This document shows positions 10,817-18,931 of a stretch of 51,620 nucleotides of DNA, piece by piece. Every line of letters begins with the position of its first letter. Position 1 is the first letter of the stretch. Both the position numbers and the translations under genes were made by a program. Origin of the DNA: an uncultured Kiloniellales bacterium (GTDB taxonomy: Bacteria; Pseudomonadota; Alphaproteobacteria; Kiloniellales; JAKSDN01); the NCBI GenBank assembly GCA_947258885.1, contig CAMYKD010000043.1:1-51620 (forward strand). Direction: 5' to 3'. A model generated the notes under the pieces. It had not been told where the DNA came from, searched no databases, and saw only the letters and a program-made list of their open reading frames with translations.

Positions 10817-11563
10817 ATGAGCGACGATCCTGTGGCCGTGGTGACGGGTGGTGCGAGCGGGCTGGGCGCGGCGCTGGTCGCGCATTTCGCCCGCAAGGGC
10901 TGGGCGGTGACCATGAACTATCGCGACGAAAGGAAGGCGCAGGCCGTGTTCGGCGCGCTCGAGCGCGAGGGAGCCGCCGCCCGCCTCCTGCGAGCCAAGG
11001 CCGACGTCAGCAATCGGACCCAGGTGCGCCGGATGTTCGCCGAGACCGTCGAGGCCTTCGGCAAGGTCGACATCCTGATCAACTGTGCGGGCGTGAACCG
11101 GGATGCGCCCCTCCTGGAAATGACGGACGAAGCCTGGGATACGGTGATCAACGCGCACCTCAAGGGCACGTTCATCTGCTGCCAGGAATTCGTCCTGCAT
11201 CACCCGGACGGGCCCGGACACATCATCAACCTGGGGGCGACCTGCGGGCTTCAGGGGCGGAAGAACGGCGCAAACTTCTGCAGCGCCAAGGGCGGCGTTC
11301 TGGCTCTTACCAAATGCCTGGCCCGGGAACTGGCGCCGCGCATCCAGGTCAACTGCCTCATACCGGGTTCCGTCGACACGCCGGAGGTGCGCGAGCGCTA
11401 TCGCCTCGACACGCCCGAAGGCCTGAAGGCGGTTGTCAGCCATATTCCCATGGGGCGGATCGGCGCGTTACAGGACATCACCCATATGGTGGACGCCATC
11501 CTGGAAGCCCGCTTCACGACCGGCGTAAACTTCTACGTCAACGGCGGCGACTTCATGCCGTGA
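10817..11563 (+). CDS. SDR-family protein lacking the catalytic Asn, Ser and Tyr
   Basis: 248 aa. The Rossmann fold is clear: the cofactor loop TGGASGLG (residues 10-17) and NCAG (89-92) are intact. The catalytic tetrad is not. The usual VNLKG is NAHLKG (His114 for Asn), the Ser position is Ala141 in INLGATCG, the Tyr position is Phe154 in ANFCSAK, and only Lys158 remains. Dinucleotide binding is likely retained, but ordinary hydride transfer is unlikely, so a regulatory or structural role, or unusual chemistry, is possible. The ATG has GGGAGGGAG upstream; an earlier in-frame ATG at 10685 lacks that. The GFA-family gene follows 44 bp later and may be cotranscribed. Confidence 0.85.
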   Translation: MSDDPVAVVTGGASGLGAALVAHFARKGWAVTMNYRDERKAQAVFGALEREGAAARLLRAKADVSNRTQVRRMFAETVEAFGKVDILINCAGVNRDAPLLEMTDEAWDTVINAHLKGTFICCQEFVLHHPDGPGHIINLGATCGLQGRKNGANFCSAKGGVLALTKCLARELAPRIQVNCLIPGSVDTPEVRERYRLDTPEGLKAVVSHIPMGRIGALQDITHMVDAILEARFTTGVNFYVNGGDFMP

Positions 11564-11607
11564 GAATCCGGTCGCCGGATCGATCTGCCGAGACCGAGGG
11601 AGGACGC

Positions 11608-12039
11608 ATGAATACCGATCTGCCAAGACATTCGGGCGGCTGCCTCTGCGGGGCGGTGCGCTACGAAGTGCGCGGCCCCCTTCGCGACATCATCAACTGC
11701 CACTGCACCATGTGCCAGCGTCTTCACGGCGCCTTCGGCGCCCACTCCAAGGCCAGAAACGCGAACATCGCGATCGTCGAGGACAAGGGCCTGAAGTGGT
11801 ACGCCACCTCCGGCAGGGCGCGGCGGGGTTTTTGCCGCGAATGCGGATCCAACCTGTTTTGGGAGCCTGTCGGACAGGACGCCACGGGGATCGTCGCCGG
11901 CACGCTCGATCAGCCGACCGGCCTGAAGACGATGGGACACATCTTCATTGGAGAGAAATGCGACTTCTACGACCTGACCGATGACCTCCCCAAGTTCGAC
12001 GGCTCCTCCGACGGCGCTCTGGAGGGTGATCGCCTCTGA
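11608..12039 (+). CDS. GFA-family zinc-binding protein
   Basis: 143 aa. It belongs to the family named after glutathione-dependent formaldehyde-activating enzyme, which binds structural and catalytic zinc through cysteines. The signature ligands are present: CLCG (C12, C14), CHCTMC (C31, C33, C36) and FCRECGS (C76, C79). Most members have no proven substrate and glutathione-formaldehyde activity should not be assumed. The ATG follows GGGAGGA. It lies 44 bp after the catalytically altered SDR gene on the same strand. Confidence 0.88.
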   Translation: MNTDLPRHSGGCLCGAVRYEVRGPLRDIINCHCTMCQRLHGAFGAHSKARNANIAIVEDKGLKWYATSGRARRGFCRECGSNLFWEPVGQDATGIVAGTLDQPTGLKTMGHIFIGEKCDFYDLTDDLPKFDGSSDGALEGDRL

Positions 12040-12125
12040 GGCCGTTGCCGAGTCCAGGAGTCGTCTTGACGTGGCGACGGTGTGCTTGCAAGGCCTGTGA
12101 TGGCGTTTAAGAAGCCTTTAGTTCT

Positions 12126-12146
12126 GGTTGGGATATAACCTCAACC
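12126..12146. promoter_or_regulatory. imperfect palindrome around a TATAAC box
   Basis: Arms GGTTG and CAACC flank a segment with TATAAC (12134-12139), 35-55 bp before the orphan membrane protein gene. TATAAC is an acceptable -10 and the surrounding dyad could bind a regulator. No convincing -35 at the right distance, so this is tentative. Confidence 0.25.
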
Positions 12147-12180
12147 CCACTACGTCGCGCTTGGCGGTAGGATTCGGCCC

Positions 12181-13146
12181 ATGCCGCTCTCTGAGATCGC
12201 TGTCGCTTATCTCTGGTTCGTGCTGGTCGTGACCTGCGCACTGATGTTAGCGCTAACCTTCGCCGATCAGAAGCTGCGGGACAATTGGCGCTACCTGCAG
12301 AGGCCGCGGCCCAAGCCGGAACCGCCGCCAGCCGTAGACCGGGATTTCGCGCGGATCGAGACTTCGATCGCCTGCCTTTTGCAAAGCGGTTTCAGGTCGG
12401 CGCAGGTCACCGTCCGCCACGAGGACTCCAAACGTCAGTTCGAGTTCAAGAAGTACATCCGCGACGTCGGCGACTACGGACTTGAGTTGATCCTCCCCGC
12501 CTACAAGTGGGCGCGGAATTACCTTCCGAAGGTGCAGGCGTATTGCGAAGAGAGCGGAATCCCTTATCGGATCAGGCCGAAGCGAAGCCCACGCTCCCGA
12601 GAAGTCCTTTTTGTCGATTGCGGACGAGACCTGGAGACCGCACGTGTGCTTGCGCGCAAGGTTTGGACGGAGATCTTCGAACTGCCGGACAACGCATTCT
12701 ACCGCGTCGATGCCTATGGTATCTCGCCCCACGGAGAACTCGTCGATCGCCCCGAACAGAAGCCGATGGCGTTCGCCCAATGGTGGCACCAAACCTACCG
12801 GAACTCGGAGGATCCCTTTGACCGCACGCCTGGCGGTTGTGTAATCAGGTCGTTGTGGGTCATTTCCTTTCCGATCATCTTCTTCGGCCTCCTAATCTCG
12901 GTCATCGGCTCCCATGGCGAGCCGGCGGACTGGTTCGTCGGACTGGCGGAGACCACCTTGTCGGGCTCGACGGCCGGCCTTGTGTTCTTTTCTCTCTACC
13001 TCGCCAACGTGGCCCTGGTCCTCCTCTACGGCACTCCCGCAAGGCAGACGTTCCGACCGGAGTTGCGCGTGGTCGCGCGGGTCTGGACATGGACCGTCCG
13101 GATTACCCTGCCGCTCGCCGTGATCCTGGTCTGGACCGGCGTCTAA
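12181..13146 (+). CDS. membrane protein of unknown function
   Basis: 321 aa; I do not recognise the family. One hydrophobic segment near the N-terminus (about residues 7-27) is followed by a ~190-residue soluble part rich in charged and aromatic residues, then about three more membrane segments (near 224-245, 262-285 and 298-318). A conserved-looking patch, PEQKPMAFAQWWHQTYR, lies before the second segment. Base composition and codon choice are less GC-rich than in the neighbouring genes, compatible with acquisition. It is a single-gene unit, and converges on the next SDR gene. Confidence 0.7.
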   Translation: MPLSEIAVAYLWFVLVVTCALMLALTFADQKLRDNWRYLQRPRPKPEPPPAVDRDFARIETSIACLLQSGFRSAQVTVRHEDSKRQFEFKKYIRDVGDYGLELILPAYKWARNYLPKVQAYCEESGIPYRIRPKRSPRSREVLFVDCGRDLETARVLARKVWTEIFELPDNAFYRVDAYGISPHGELVDRPEQKPMAFAQWWHQTYRNSEDPFDRTPGGCVIRSLWVISFPIIFFGLLISVIGSHGEPADWFVGLAETTLSGSTAGLVFFSLYLANVALVLLYGTPARQTFRPELRVVARVWTWTVRITLPLAVILVWTGV

Positions 13147-13211
13147 ATAGAGGAGTCTATGGCGTGACCGCCGAATGCATCGTCCTCACCGTCCCCCGGC
13201 CTCCCCCAACT

Positions 13212-13230
13212 CATGCCGGGAGCATGTTTT
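13212..13230 (+). terminator. weak stem-loop with T-run
   Basis: CATGC-CGGGA-GCATG (13212-13226) is followed directly by TTTT. The stem is only 5 bp, so it is a weak candidate terminator for the membrane protein gene, located in the gap before the convergent SDR gene. Confidence 0.3.
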
Positions 13231-13274
13231 GCATCTTGGAGTGATGATTAGTTGCTTGGTTTACGCCATCCGCC

Positions 13275-14012
13275 TCACCCGTTTTCCAGGACCATCGCGC
13301 TCACGGAGCAAACGCGGGGCCGGCTGAGCGCGAAGAGGAGGCATTCGGCCACCTCGCGGTTGGTCATGGTCGCGCCCGCGGGCCGGCCGGGCGTTTCCTG
13401 CCAGGCGGGATCGAGTGGCGAGACGTCGTCGAAGTCGGGCGGATAGATCGCCAGCACGCGGATACCCTCGGCCTTTAGCTCGCGCCGCAAGACCTCGCCG
13501 AAGCCGGACTGGCCGTGCTTGGCCGCATGGAAGGCCGCCGAGGCCTCGCCGCGGTAGGCGCCGGGCAGGCCGGCCAGGGACACCACGTTGACCAGGTCGG
13601 CGGCGTCCGAACGCCGCAGGCCCGGCAGCAGGCCCTTGGTCATGAGGATCGTGCCGGTCACGGTCGAGGTGACCGCCTGCACGATGTCCTCGGTCGACGC
13701 GACCGCCAGGGTCCCGGGCAGCCAGAAGGCCGCGTTGTTGACCAGCACGTCGACGCTGTCGTCCTGCCCGAGGACAGCCCGACAGGCTGCTTCGATTGCA
13801 GCGGGATCCGACATGTCCAGCAGGTGCGTTTCACTGGTCTTGCCGGTTCGGTCCCGAATCACCGCACGCGTCCGCTCGAGACCCTCGACGCTGCGGGCGC
13901 AGAGCACGAGGTCCGCCCCCAGGTCCGCAAGACAGATCGCGAGCGCCTGGCCGAGGCCGCGCGCGGCGCCGGTGACGACGACCCGCCGTTGCGCGAAGGC
14001 CGCCTCAGCCAT
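13275..14012 (-). CDS. SDR-family protein with Phe at the catalytic Tyr
   Basis: 245 aa, a Rossmann-fold short-chain dehydrogenase/reductase homologue. The cofactor loop TGAARGLG (residues 14-21) and NNAA (92-95) are intact, with R40 after the second strand suggesting NADP preference. Ser145 (VNVVSLAG) and Lys165 are kept, but the tyrosine position is Phe161 (AAFHAAKHG) and the usual Asn is Thr117 (STVTGT). The proton donor is therefore missing, and classical activity is doubtful. It starts 30 bp after the M20 hydrolase stop on the same strand, so the two probably form an operon. Confidence 0.85.
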   Translation of the reverse strand: MAEAAFAQRRVVVTGAARGLGQALAICLADLGADLVLCARSVEGLERTRAVIRDRTGKTSETHLLDMSDPAAIEAACRAVLGQDDSVDVLVNNAAFWLPGTLAVASTEDIVQAVTSTVTGTILMTKGLLPGLRRSDAADLVNVVSLAGLPGAYRGEASAAFHAAKHGQSGFGEVLRRELKAEGIRVLAIYPPDFDDVSPLDPAWQETPGRPAGATMTNREVAECLLFALSRPRVCSVSAMVLENG

Positions 14013-14042
14013 CGCCCGGCCCCCGCGTGTGCCGCGTCCCCC

Positions 14043-15275
14043 TCACCGCCCCCCGGCCTTCTCCAGCACCGCGTGGAGCAGCACCTCGCAGCCGGCGGCC
14101 AGGTCCTCGGGCGTCGCGTTCTCGATCTCGTTGTGGCTGATGCCGTCCTCGCAGGGCACGAAGATCATGCCGGTCGGCGCGATGCCGGCCATGTAGACGG
14201 CGTCGTGGCCCGCCCCGCTGACGATCTCGCGGTGGCCGTGGCCATAGCGCTCGGCGCCGGCGCGCACCGCGGCGATACAGTCCGGATCGAAGGGCGTGGC
14301 GTCGAACTGCCAGATCTGCTCGATCTCGAACTCCAGCTTGCCCCGATTTGCGACCGCCTCGACGGTGTGCCGCAGGCTCCAGTCCATCTCGGTCAGAACC
14401 TCGTCCTTCGGATGGCGCAGGTCGACGGTGAAAAAGGTCTCGCCGGGGATGACGTTGCGGCTGTTCGGCCGCACCCGCAGCATGCCGACCGTGGCGCAGG
14501 CGTCGGGCTGGAACTGGTGGCCGATGCGGTTGACCGCCTTGACGATGACCGAGGCGCCGATCAAGGCATCGCGCCGCCGGGTCATGGGGGTCGGCCCGGC
14601 GTGGGCCTCCTGTCCCGTGAGCGTGATCTCGTACCAGCGCTGGCCCTGGGCGCCGGTCACCACGCCGATGGTCTTGCCCTCGGCCTCGAGGATCGGGCCC
14701 TGTTCGATGTGGGCCTCGAAGTAGGCGCCGACCGGCCGCCCGCCGCAGCCTTCGCCCCTGTAGCCGATGCGGTCCAGCTCGGCGCCGATGGTCCGGCCCT
14801 CGACATCCGCGCGGCCGTGGGCGTAGTCCAGGTCGAAGACCCCGGCGAAAGCGCCCGAGCCGGTCATGGCCGGGGCGAAGCGGCTACCCTCCTCGTTGGT
14901 CCAGACCACGACCTCGACCGGCGCCTCGGTCTCGACGCCGTGGTCGTTCAAGCTGCGCAGCACCTCGAGGCCGGCCATCACCCCGTAGGCGCCGTCGAAC
15001 TTGCCGCCGGTCGGCTGGCTGTCCAGGTGGCTGCCGGTCAGGACCGGCGGCCGCTCCGGGTCGCGGCCCGGCCGGCGGGCGAAAATGTTGCCCATGGCGT
15101 CGAAGGAGATGCTGCAGCCGGCGGCCTCGGCCCAGTGGGCGAAGAGGTTCCGGCTCTCCAGGTCCAGGTCGGTCAGCGCCAGGCGGCACACCCCGCCCTT
15201 GGCCGTGGCACCGATCTGCGCCATCTCCATCAGGCTGTCCCACAGCCGCTTGCCGTCGATCGTGAGGTTCTCCAT
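14043..15275 (-). CDS. M20-family Zn hydrolase (N-carbamoyl-L-amino acid hydrolase / allantoate amidohydrolase type)
   Basis: 410 aa. Members hydrolyse N-carbamoyl amino acids, ureidopropionate, allantoate or ureidoglycine with two metal ions in the cytoplasm. Metal ligands are visible as GSHLDSQPTGGKFDGAYGV (H83, D94), TNEEGSRF (E128/E129) and FEAHIEQGP; the dimerisation-domain motif GQEAHAGPTPM follows and SGAGHDAVYMAG lies near the C-terminus. The exact substrate cannot be settled from sequence. It is the first gene of a probable pair with the SDR-like gene. Purine or pyrimidine catabolism would fit, and a PuuD-like gene lies 3 kb away, but no other ureide genes are in the window. Confidence 0.9.
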   Translation of the reverse strand: MENLTIDGKRLWDSLMEMAQIGATAKGGVCRLALTDLDLESRNLFAHWAEAAGCSISFDAMGNIFARRPGRDPERPPVLTGSHLDSQPTGGKFDGAYGVMAGLEVLRSLNDHGVETEAPVEVVVWTNEEGSRFAPAMTGSGAFAGVFDLDYAHGRADVEGRTIGAELDRIGYRGEGCGGRPVGAYFEAHIEQGPILEAEGKTIGVVTGAQGQRWYEITLTGQEAHAGPTPMTRRRDALIGASVIVKAVNRIGHQFQPDACATVGMLRVRPNSRNVIPGETFFTVDLRHPKDEVLTEMDWSLRHTVEAVANRGKLEFEIEQIWQFDATPFDPDCIAAVRAGAERYGHGHREIVSGAGHDAVYMAGIAPTGMIFVPCEDGISHNEIENATPEDLAAGCEVLLHAVLEKAGGR

Positions 15276-15370
15276 GGTGCCGCCGCCCTCGCCCTGCGCC
15301 CCGCTTGCCGGACACAGACTATCGCGAGATCAGGCCCCGCGCCAAGCGCGGCGGGCCGGCGCCCGGCCAG

Positions 15371-15739
15371 TCAGTCCGGGCCGCCGAAGCAGCCGAGGCA
15401 GCGCGTGAAGGTATAGGCCGCCGGCCCGACCACGAGGTTCTCGCCGGCCTCCTCGACGTTGCCGCCGAGCGCGCTGAATGGCAGCGTGACGACGAATGCG
15501 ACCGTCCCCAGCACCGTCGCGACCAGACCCAGCGGCCGCACCACCAAACCATCGATGATCATTCCCACCGCCCCGGGCTCGCGCTCGGCCCCGGCCGCGA
15601 CCTGGACGGCGCCGGGCGCGTCGGCGGCGGGACCTGGCCCGGCCTCCGCCGGCCAGGCGGGCCCGGGTAGAGTCGCGGCGCTGATCGCCAGGGCCAGGAT
15701 CATGAGGTATGTCGGGGCCGTCCGCCGGGATCTCGTCAT
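15371..15739 (-). CDS. small exported protein with conserved VRPLGL region
   Basis: 122 aa from ATG at 15739 (an upstream in-frame start would add a basic, unconserved stretch). A signal-peptide-like N-terminus ([20 protein letters not shown], then a likely cleavage after WPAEA) precedes a low-complexity Ala/Gly/Pro stretch. The conserved core is [20 protein letters not shown] with LPF after it, ending ARCLG-like with CLGCF. Small proteobacterial proteins with this core are common and of unknown function. It is divergent from trmFO. Confidence 0.7.
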   Translation of the reverse strand: MTRSRRTAPTYLMILALAISAATLPGPAWPAEAGPGPAADAPGAVQVAAGAEREPGAVGMIIDGLVVRPLGLVATVLGTVAFVVTLPFSALGGNVEEAGENLVVGPAAYTFTRCLGCFGGPD

Positions 15740-15866
15740 GGCTCGTCCTCGAAGTCGTCGTCGTGCCAAGCACGGGGAACGGTCCTGCCTAGCACTAAAA
15801 CGGGTTTTTCCGAAGTCCTTTCCGCACTTGCTGGCGGGGACTTTCCGCCTGATGTATAGGAAAGCC

Positions 15867-17240
15867 ATGAACGTACTCGAACCGGTTCACGTGGTGGGCG
15901 GCGGGCTGGCCGGCAGCGAAGCCGCCTGGCAGATCGCCCGCAAGGCCGTGCCCGTGGTGCTGCACGAGATGCGCCCGCTGCGCGAAACCGAGGCGCACGT
16001 GACCGGCGGGCTCGCCGAGTTGGTCTGCTCAAACTCCTTCCGCTCGGACGACTGGGCGAACAACGCCGTCGGCCTGCTGCACGAGGAGATGCGCCGTCTC
16101 GGCTCGTTGATCATGGCCGCGGGCGACGCCCACAAGGTGCCGGCGGGGGGCGCCCTGGCCGTCGACCGCGTGGGCTTCTCGGAGGCGGTGACCGCGCGCC
16201 TCGAGGCCGAGCCGCTGGTCGAGATCCGCCGCGAGGAGATCGCCGGCGCGCCGCCGGAAGATTGGGATTCGGTGATCGTCGCCACCGGGCCGCTCACCTC
16301 GCCGACCTTGAGCGAGACCATCGCGCGCCTGACCGGCGAGGCCTATCTCGCCTTCTTCGACGCCATCGCGCCGATCGTCTACAAGGAGTCGATCGACTTC
16401 ACCAAGGCCTGGTTCCAGTCGCGCTACGACAAGGGCGCGGCCGAAGGAGACGGCGCCGGCGCCGACTACGTCAACTGCCCGCTCGATCAGCCGCAGTACG
16501 AGGCCTTCATCCAGGCCCTGCTCGCCGGCGAGAAGACCCAGTTCAAGGACTGGGAGGCCTCGACGCCCTACTTCGAAGGCTGCCTGCCGATCGAGGTCAT
16601 GGCGGAGCGGGGCCCGGACACCCTGCGCTTCGGCCCCATGAAACCGGTCGGCCTGACCGACCCGAGGAGCGGCGGGCGGCCCTACGCCGTGGTCCAGCTG
16701 CGCCAGGACAACGCGCTCGGCACGCTCTACAACATGGTCGGCTTCCAGACCAAGCTGAAGTACGGCGAGCAGGCCCGGGTGTTCCGCATGATCCCGGGCC
16801 TCGAGGGCGCCGAGTTCGCGCGCCTCGGCGGCCTGCACCGCAACACCTTCATGAACGCGCCGCGCCTGCTGGACGGCAGCCTGCGGCTCCGCGCCGCGCC
16901 GCGTCTGCGCTTCGCCGGCCAGATCACGGGGGTCGAGGGCTATGTGGAATCGGCGGCGATCGGCCTGCTGGCGGGGCGCTTCGCCGCGGCCGAACGGCTC
17001 GGCCGGGAGATCGCCGCGCCGCCGCCGACCACGGCGCACGGCGCGCTCTTGGCCCACATCACCGGCGGCGCGGAGGCCAGCACCTTCCAACCGATGAACG
17101 TCAACTTCGGCCTGTTCCCGCCGCTGGAACCCGTCGCCGGCAAGAAGATCCGCAAGAAGGAGCGCCGGCCGGCGATGTCCGCCCGGGCCCTGGCCGACCT
17201 GGAAACCTGGTTGGGCGCCGGCCGCCAGGCGGCCGAGTAG
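15867..17240 (+). CDS. trmFO: methylenetetrahydrofolate-tRNA-(uracil-54-C5)-methyltransferase
   Basis: 457 aa. TrmFO makes ribothymidine at position 54 of tRNA T-loops with methylene-tetrahydrofolate and FAD, instead of the SAM-dependent TrmA of enterobacteria. The FAD-binding [11 protein letters not shown] lies at residues 10-20 and the diagnostic CSNSFRSDD about 40 residues later, with [20 protein letters not shown] near the C-terminus. ATG at 15867 is preceded by AGGAAAG; an ATG 15 bp upstream is a weaker alternative. It converges on the NDUFAF6-like gene with a 5-bp gap. Confidence 0.96.
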   Translation: MNVLEPVHVVGGGLAGSEAAWQIARKAVPVVLHEMRPLRETEAHVTGGLAELVCSNSFRSDDWANNAVGLLHEEMRRLGSLIMAAGDAHKVPAGGALAVDRVGFSEAVTARLEAEPLVEIRREEIAGAPPEDWDSVIVATGPLTSPTLSETIARLTGEAYLAFFDAIAPIVYKESIDFTKAWFQSRYDKGAAEGDGAGADYVNCPLDQPQYEAFIQALLAGEKTQFKDWEASTPYFEGCLPIEVMAERGPDTLRFGPMKPVGLTDPRSGGRPYAVVQLRQDNALGTLYNMVGFQTKLKYGEQARVFRMIPGLEGAEFARLGGLHRNTFMNAPRLLDGSLRLRAAPRLRFAGQITGVEGYVESAAIGLLAGRFAAAERLGREIAAPPPTTAHGALLAHITGGAEASTFQPMNVNFGLFPPLEPVAGKKIRKKERRPAMSARALADLETWLGAGRQAAE

Positions 17241-17245
17241 CTGCT

Positions 17246-18094
17246 CTAATAGCGTCCGAGCAGTCGGGCCCGGGCCAGGCGCCAGACGTTTCCAGGCGCC
17301 GCACCTTGCAAGACGCGGTGAAAGGGGTCGCAACCGGCCTTTGCCACGAGGCCGAGGTAATGTCCCGCCAGGGTCGCGGGCAGCAGCGCGGGGAGCGCCG
17401 CCTTCGCCACCTGTGGCCGCAGGGCGCGCGCCTCGGCCAGATGTTCGCCGGCGCGCGCGGCGACCTGGCGCACCACCTCGGCCAGCGCGGGCGATGTGCG
17501 CAGCGCGAAGAGCGCGCCGAAGTCGAGGCCGGCCGCCTCGCTCAGCTCGCGCGGCAGATAGAGCCGCTTGAACCGCGCGTGGAACGGCACCGCGCGCAGC
17601 AGTCCGGCGAGTGCCCAGGCGATGCCGATATGGCGGCCGGCGCGCTGGCTGACCTCGTCGTCCGCGCCCAGAACCTCGAGCGCCAGCAGGACCAGGCCGG
17701 CCGAAGTGGCCTCGGCGTAGTCCTCGAGCCGGGCGAGGGTATCCGGCGCCTCCTTCTCCAGGTCGAGCTCCCGGGCGTCGATCAGGCGCGCGAAGTGCTC
17801 GCGCGTGAGGGCATGGGCCTGGACCGCCCTGGCCAGCGGCTCGATCACCTCGTGACGCCGCGGCCGGCCGGCGTGGATCTCCTCCAGGGCGTCGCGCCAC
17901 CATTGCAGGCGGACACGCCCCAGCATGGCCTCGCTGACCACCTCGGCGGTCCTGGCGACCTCGAGGTTGAAGGCATAGAGCGCGAAGAGGCCCTCGCGGC
18001 GTCCCGCCGGCGCGAAGAGACAGGTCAGATAGCGGTCGCGGTCGTGGCGCCGCACCTGGCGGGCGCAGTATGAAAGCGAGGAGGACTCGGCCAT
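17246..18094 (-). CDS. squalene/phytoene synthase-family protein, NDUFAF6-like
   Basis: 282 aa. The fold is that of head-to-head prenyl synthases (YCARQVRRHDRDRYL at the start, LQWWRDALEEI, LAGHYLGL). The two aspartate-rich DxxxD motifs that bind Mg-diphosphate are absent: the first site reads NLEVARTAEVVSE. That pattern marks the NDUFAF6-like branch, an assembly factor of respiratory complex I in mitochondria and commonly encoded in alphaproteobacteria, rather than a carotenoid or hopanoid enzyme. Start chosen at MAESSSLSYC, where homology begins. In related genomes it tends to follow secDF and the Mth938-like gene; here the puuD-like gene lies between. Confidence 0.82.
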   Translation of the reverse strand: MAESSSLSYCARQVRRHDRDRYLTCLFAPAGRREGLFALYAFNLEVARTAEVVSEAMLGRVRLQWWRDALEEIHAGRPRRHEVIEPLARAVQAHALTREHFARLIDARELDLEKEAPDTLARLEDYAEATSAGLVLLALEVLGADDEVSQRAGRHIGIAWALAGLLRAVPFHARFKRLYLPRELSEAAGLDFGALFALRTSPALAEVVRQVAARAGEHLAEARALRPQVAKAALPALLPATLAGHYLGLVAKAGCDPFHRVLQGAAPGNVWRLARARLLGRY

Positions 18095-18139
18095 ACCCCT
18101 AGATCGCAAGCGACACGCGATCCGGCAAGTGTATCCTGC

Positions 18140-18168
18140 TTGGCAAGCGGTGTGCCGCATTACATAAT
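18140..18168 (+). promoter_or_regulatory. predicted promoter of the PuuD-like gene
   Basis: TTGGCA (18140-18145), 17-bp spacer, CATAAT (18163-18168): each hexamer matches five of six sigma-70 consensus positions. Transcription would start near 18175, giving a leader of about 90 nt before the ATG at 18266. Confidence 0.5.
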
Positions 18169-18265
18169 CGCCGTTGCGACTCGATCTCGACACGAATGGC
18201 GGCCCCGCCAGCGGGCGCGGCGCGTGTGTCTTTTGAGGACGGAAATCAATCGAAGAGGGCGAAAC

Positions 18266-18865
18266 ATGTCTGGCATCCTGACAAACCTGAGGTACACCGT
18301 CGTCTGGGGCTTGGTGCTCTCGGCGTTGCTGTTCTTCCTCTATTACGCACAAGGTTACGACGGCTGGACCTTCGGGGCGTTCTTCCTGCGCTGGCTGCAC
18401 GTGCTCTCCGGCGTCATGTGGATCGGCCTGCTCTGGTACTTCAACTTCGTGCAGATCCCCAACATGGCGAAAATCCCGGACGAGCAGAAGCCGGCGATCG
18501 GCAAGGTGATCGCGCCGGCCGCGCTGTGGTGGTTCCGCTGGGGCGCCATGGCGACCATCGTGACCGGCCTGATTCTGGCCGGCCTTAACGGCTATTTCTG
18601 GGGCGCGGTCACCCTCGATACCTTCTTCACCGGCGGAGTTCCGAAGAACTGGGCGATCGGCATCGGCATGTGGCTGGGCACGATCATGTGGGCCAACGTC
18701 TGGTTTGTGATCTGGCCGAACCAGAAGAAGGCGCTCGGCATCGTCGAAGTCGACGCCGCGGCCAAGGCCGCGGCGGCGCGCACGGCCATGCTCTTCTCGC
18801 GCACCAACACCCTGCTGTCGTTCCCCATGCTGTTTTCCATGGTCTCGGCGCAGAATCTCTACTGA
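18266..18865 (+). CDS. PuuD-like urate hydroxylase membrane domain
   Basis: 199 aa, about five membrane segments. It matches the N-terminal membrane domain of PuuD, described as a cytochrome-c-linked membrane urate oxidase. The conserved block RWLHVLSGVMWIGLLWYFNFVQ-like (histidine and aromatic residues) lies at about residues 45-66, and IGMWLGTIMWANVWFVIWPNQKK later. The C-terminal cytochrome c domain of full PuuD is absent, with no CxxCH anywhere. Such short forms are frequent in alphaproteobacteria, and whether they oxidise urate is unproven. The gene has its own promoter and terminator. Confidence 0.75.
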   Translation: MSGILTNLRYTVVWGLVLSALLFFLYYAQGYDGWTFGAFFLRWLHVLSGVMWIGLLWYFNFVQIPNMAKIPDEQKPAIGKVIAPAALWWFRWGAMATIVTGLILAGLNGYFWGAVTLDTFFTGGVPKNWAIGIGMWLGTIMWANVWFVIWPNQKKALGIVEVDAAAKAAAARTAMLFSRTNTLLSFPMLFSMVSAQNLY

Positions 18866-18888
18866 GCCGGACGACGAGCAACATCCGA

Positions 18889-18913
18889 GAGGGGGCCCTT
18901 GCGGCCCCCTTTT
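18889..18913 (+). terminator. Rho-independent terminator after the PuuD-like gene
   Basis: GGGGGCC (18891-18897), loop CTTGC, GGCCCCC (18903-18909), then TTTTGCTTT. A perfect 7-bp GC stem with a T-run begins 25 bp past the stop codon. It lies between two convergent genes but has the T-run only on the plus strand. Confidence 0.85.
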
Positions 18914-18931
18914 GCTTTCTCGACGATCGAG

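Noticed and set aside
17246-18094. Carotenoid or hopanoid (squalene/phytoene) synthase
   Set aside because: Both aspartate-rich substrate motifs are absent and no other isoprenoid genes are nearby; the NDUFAF6-like branch fits better.
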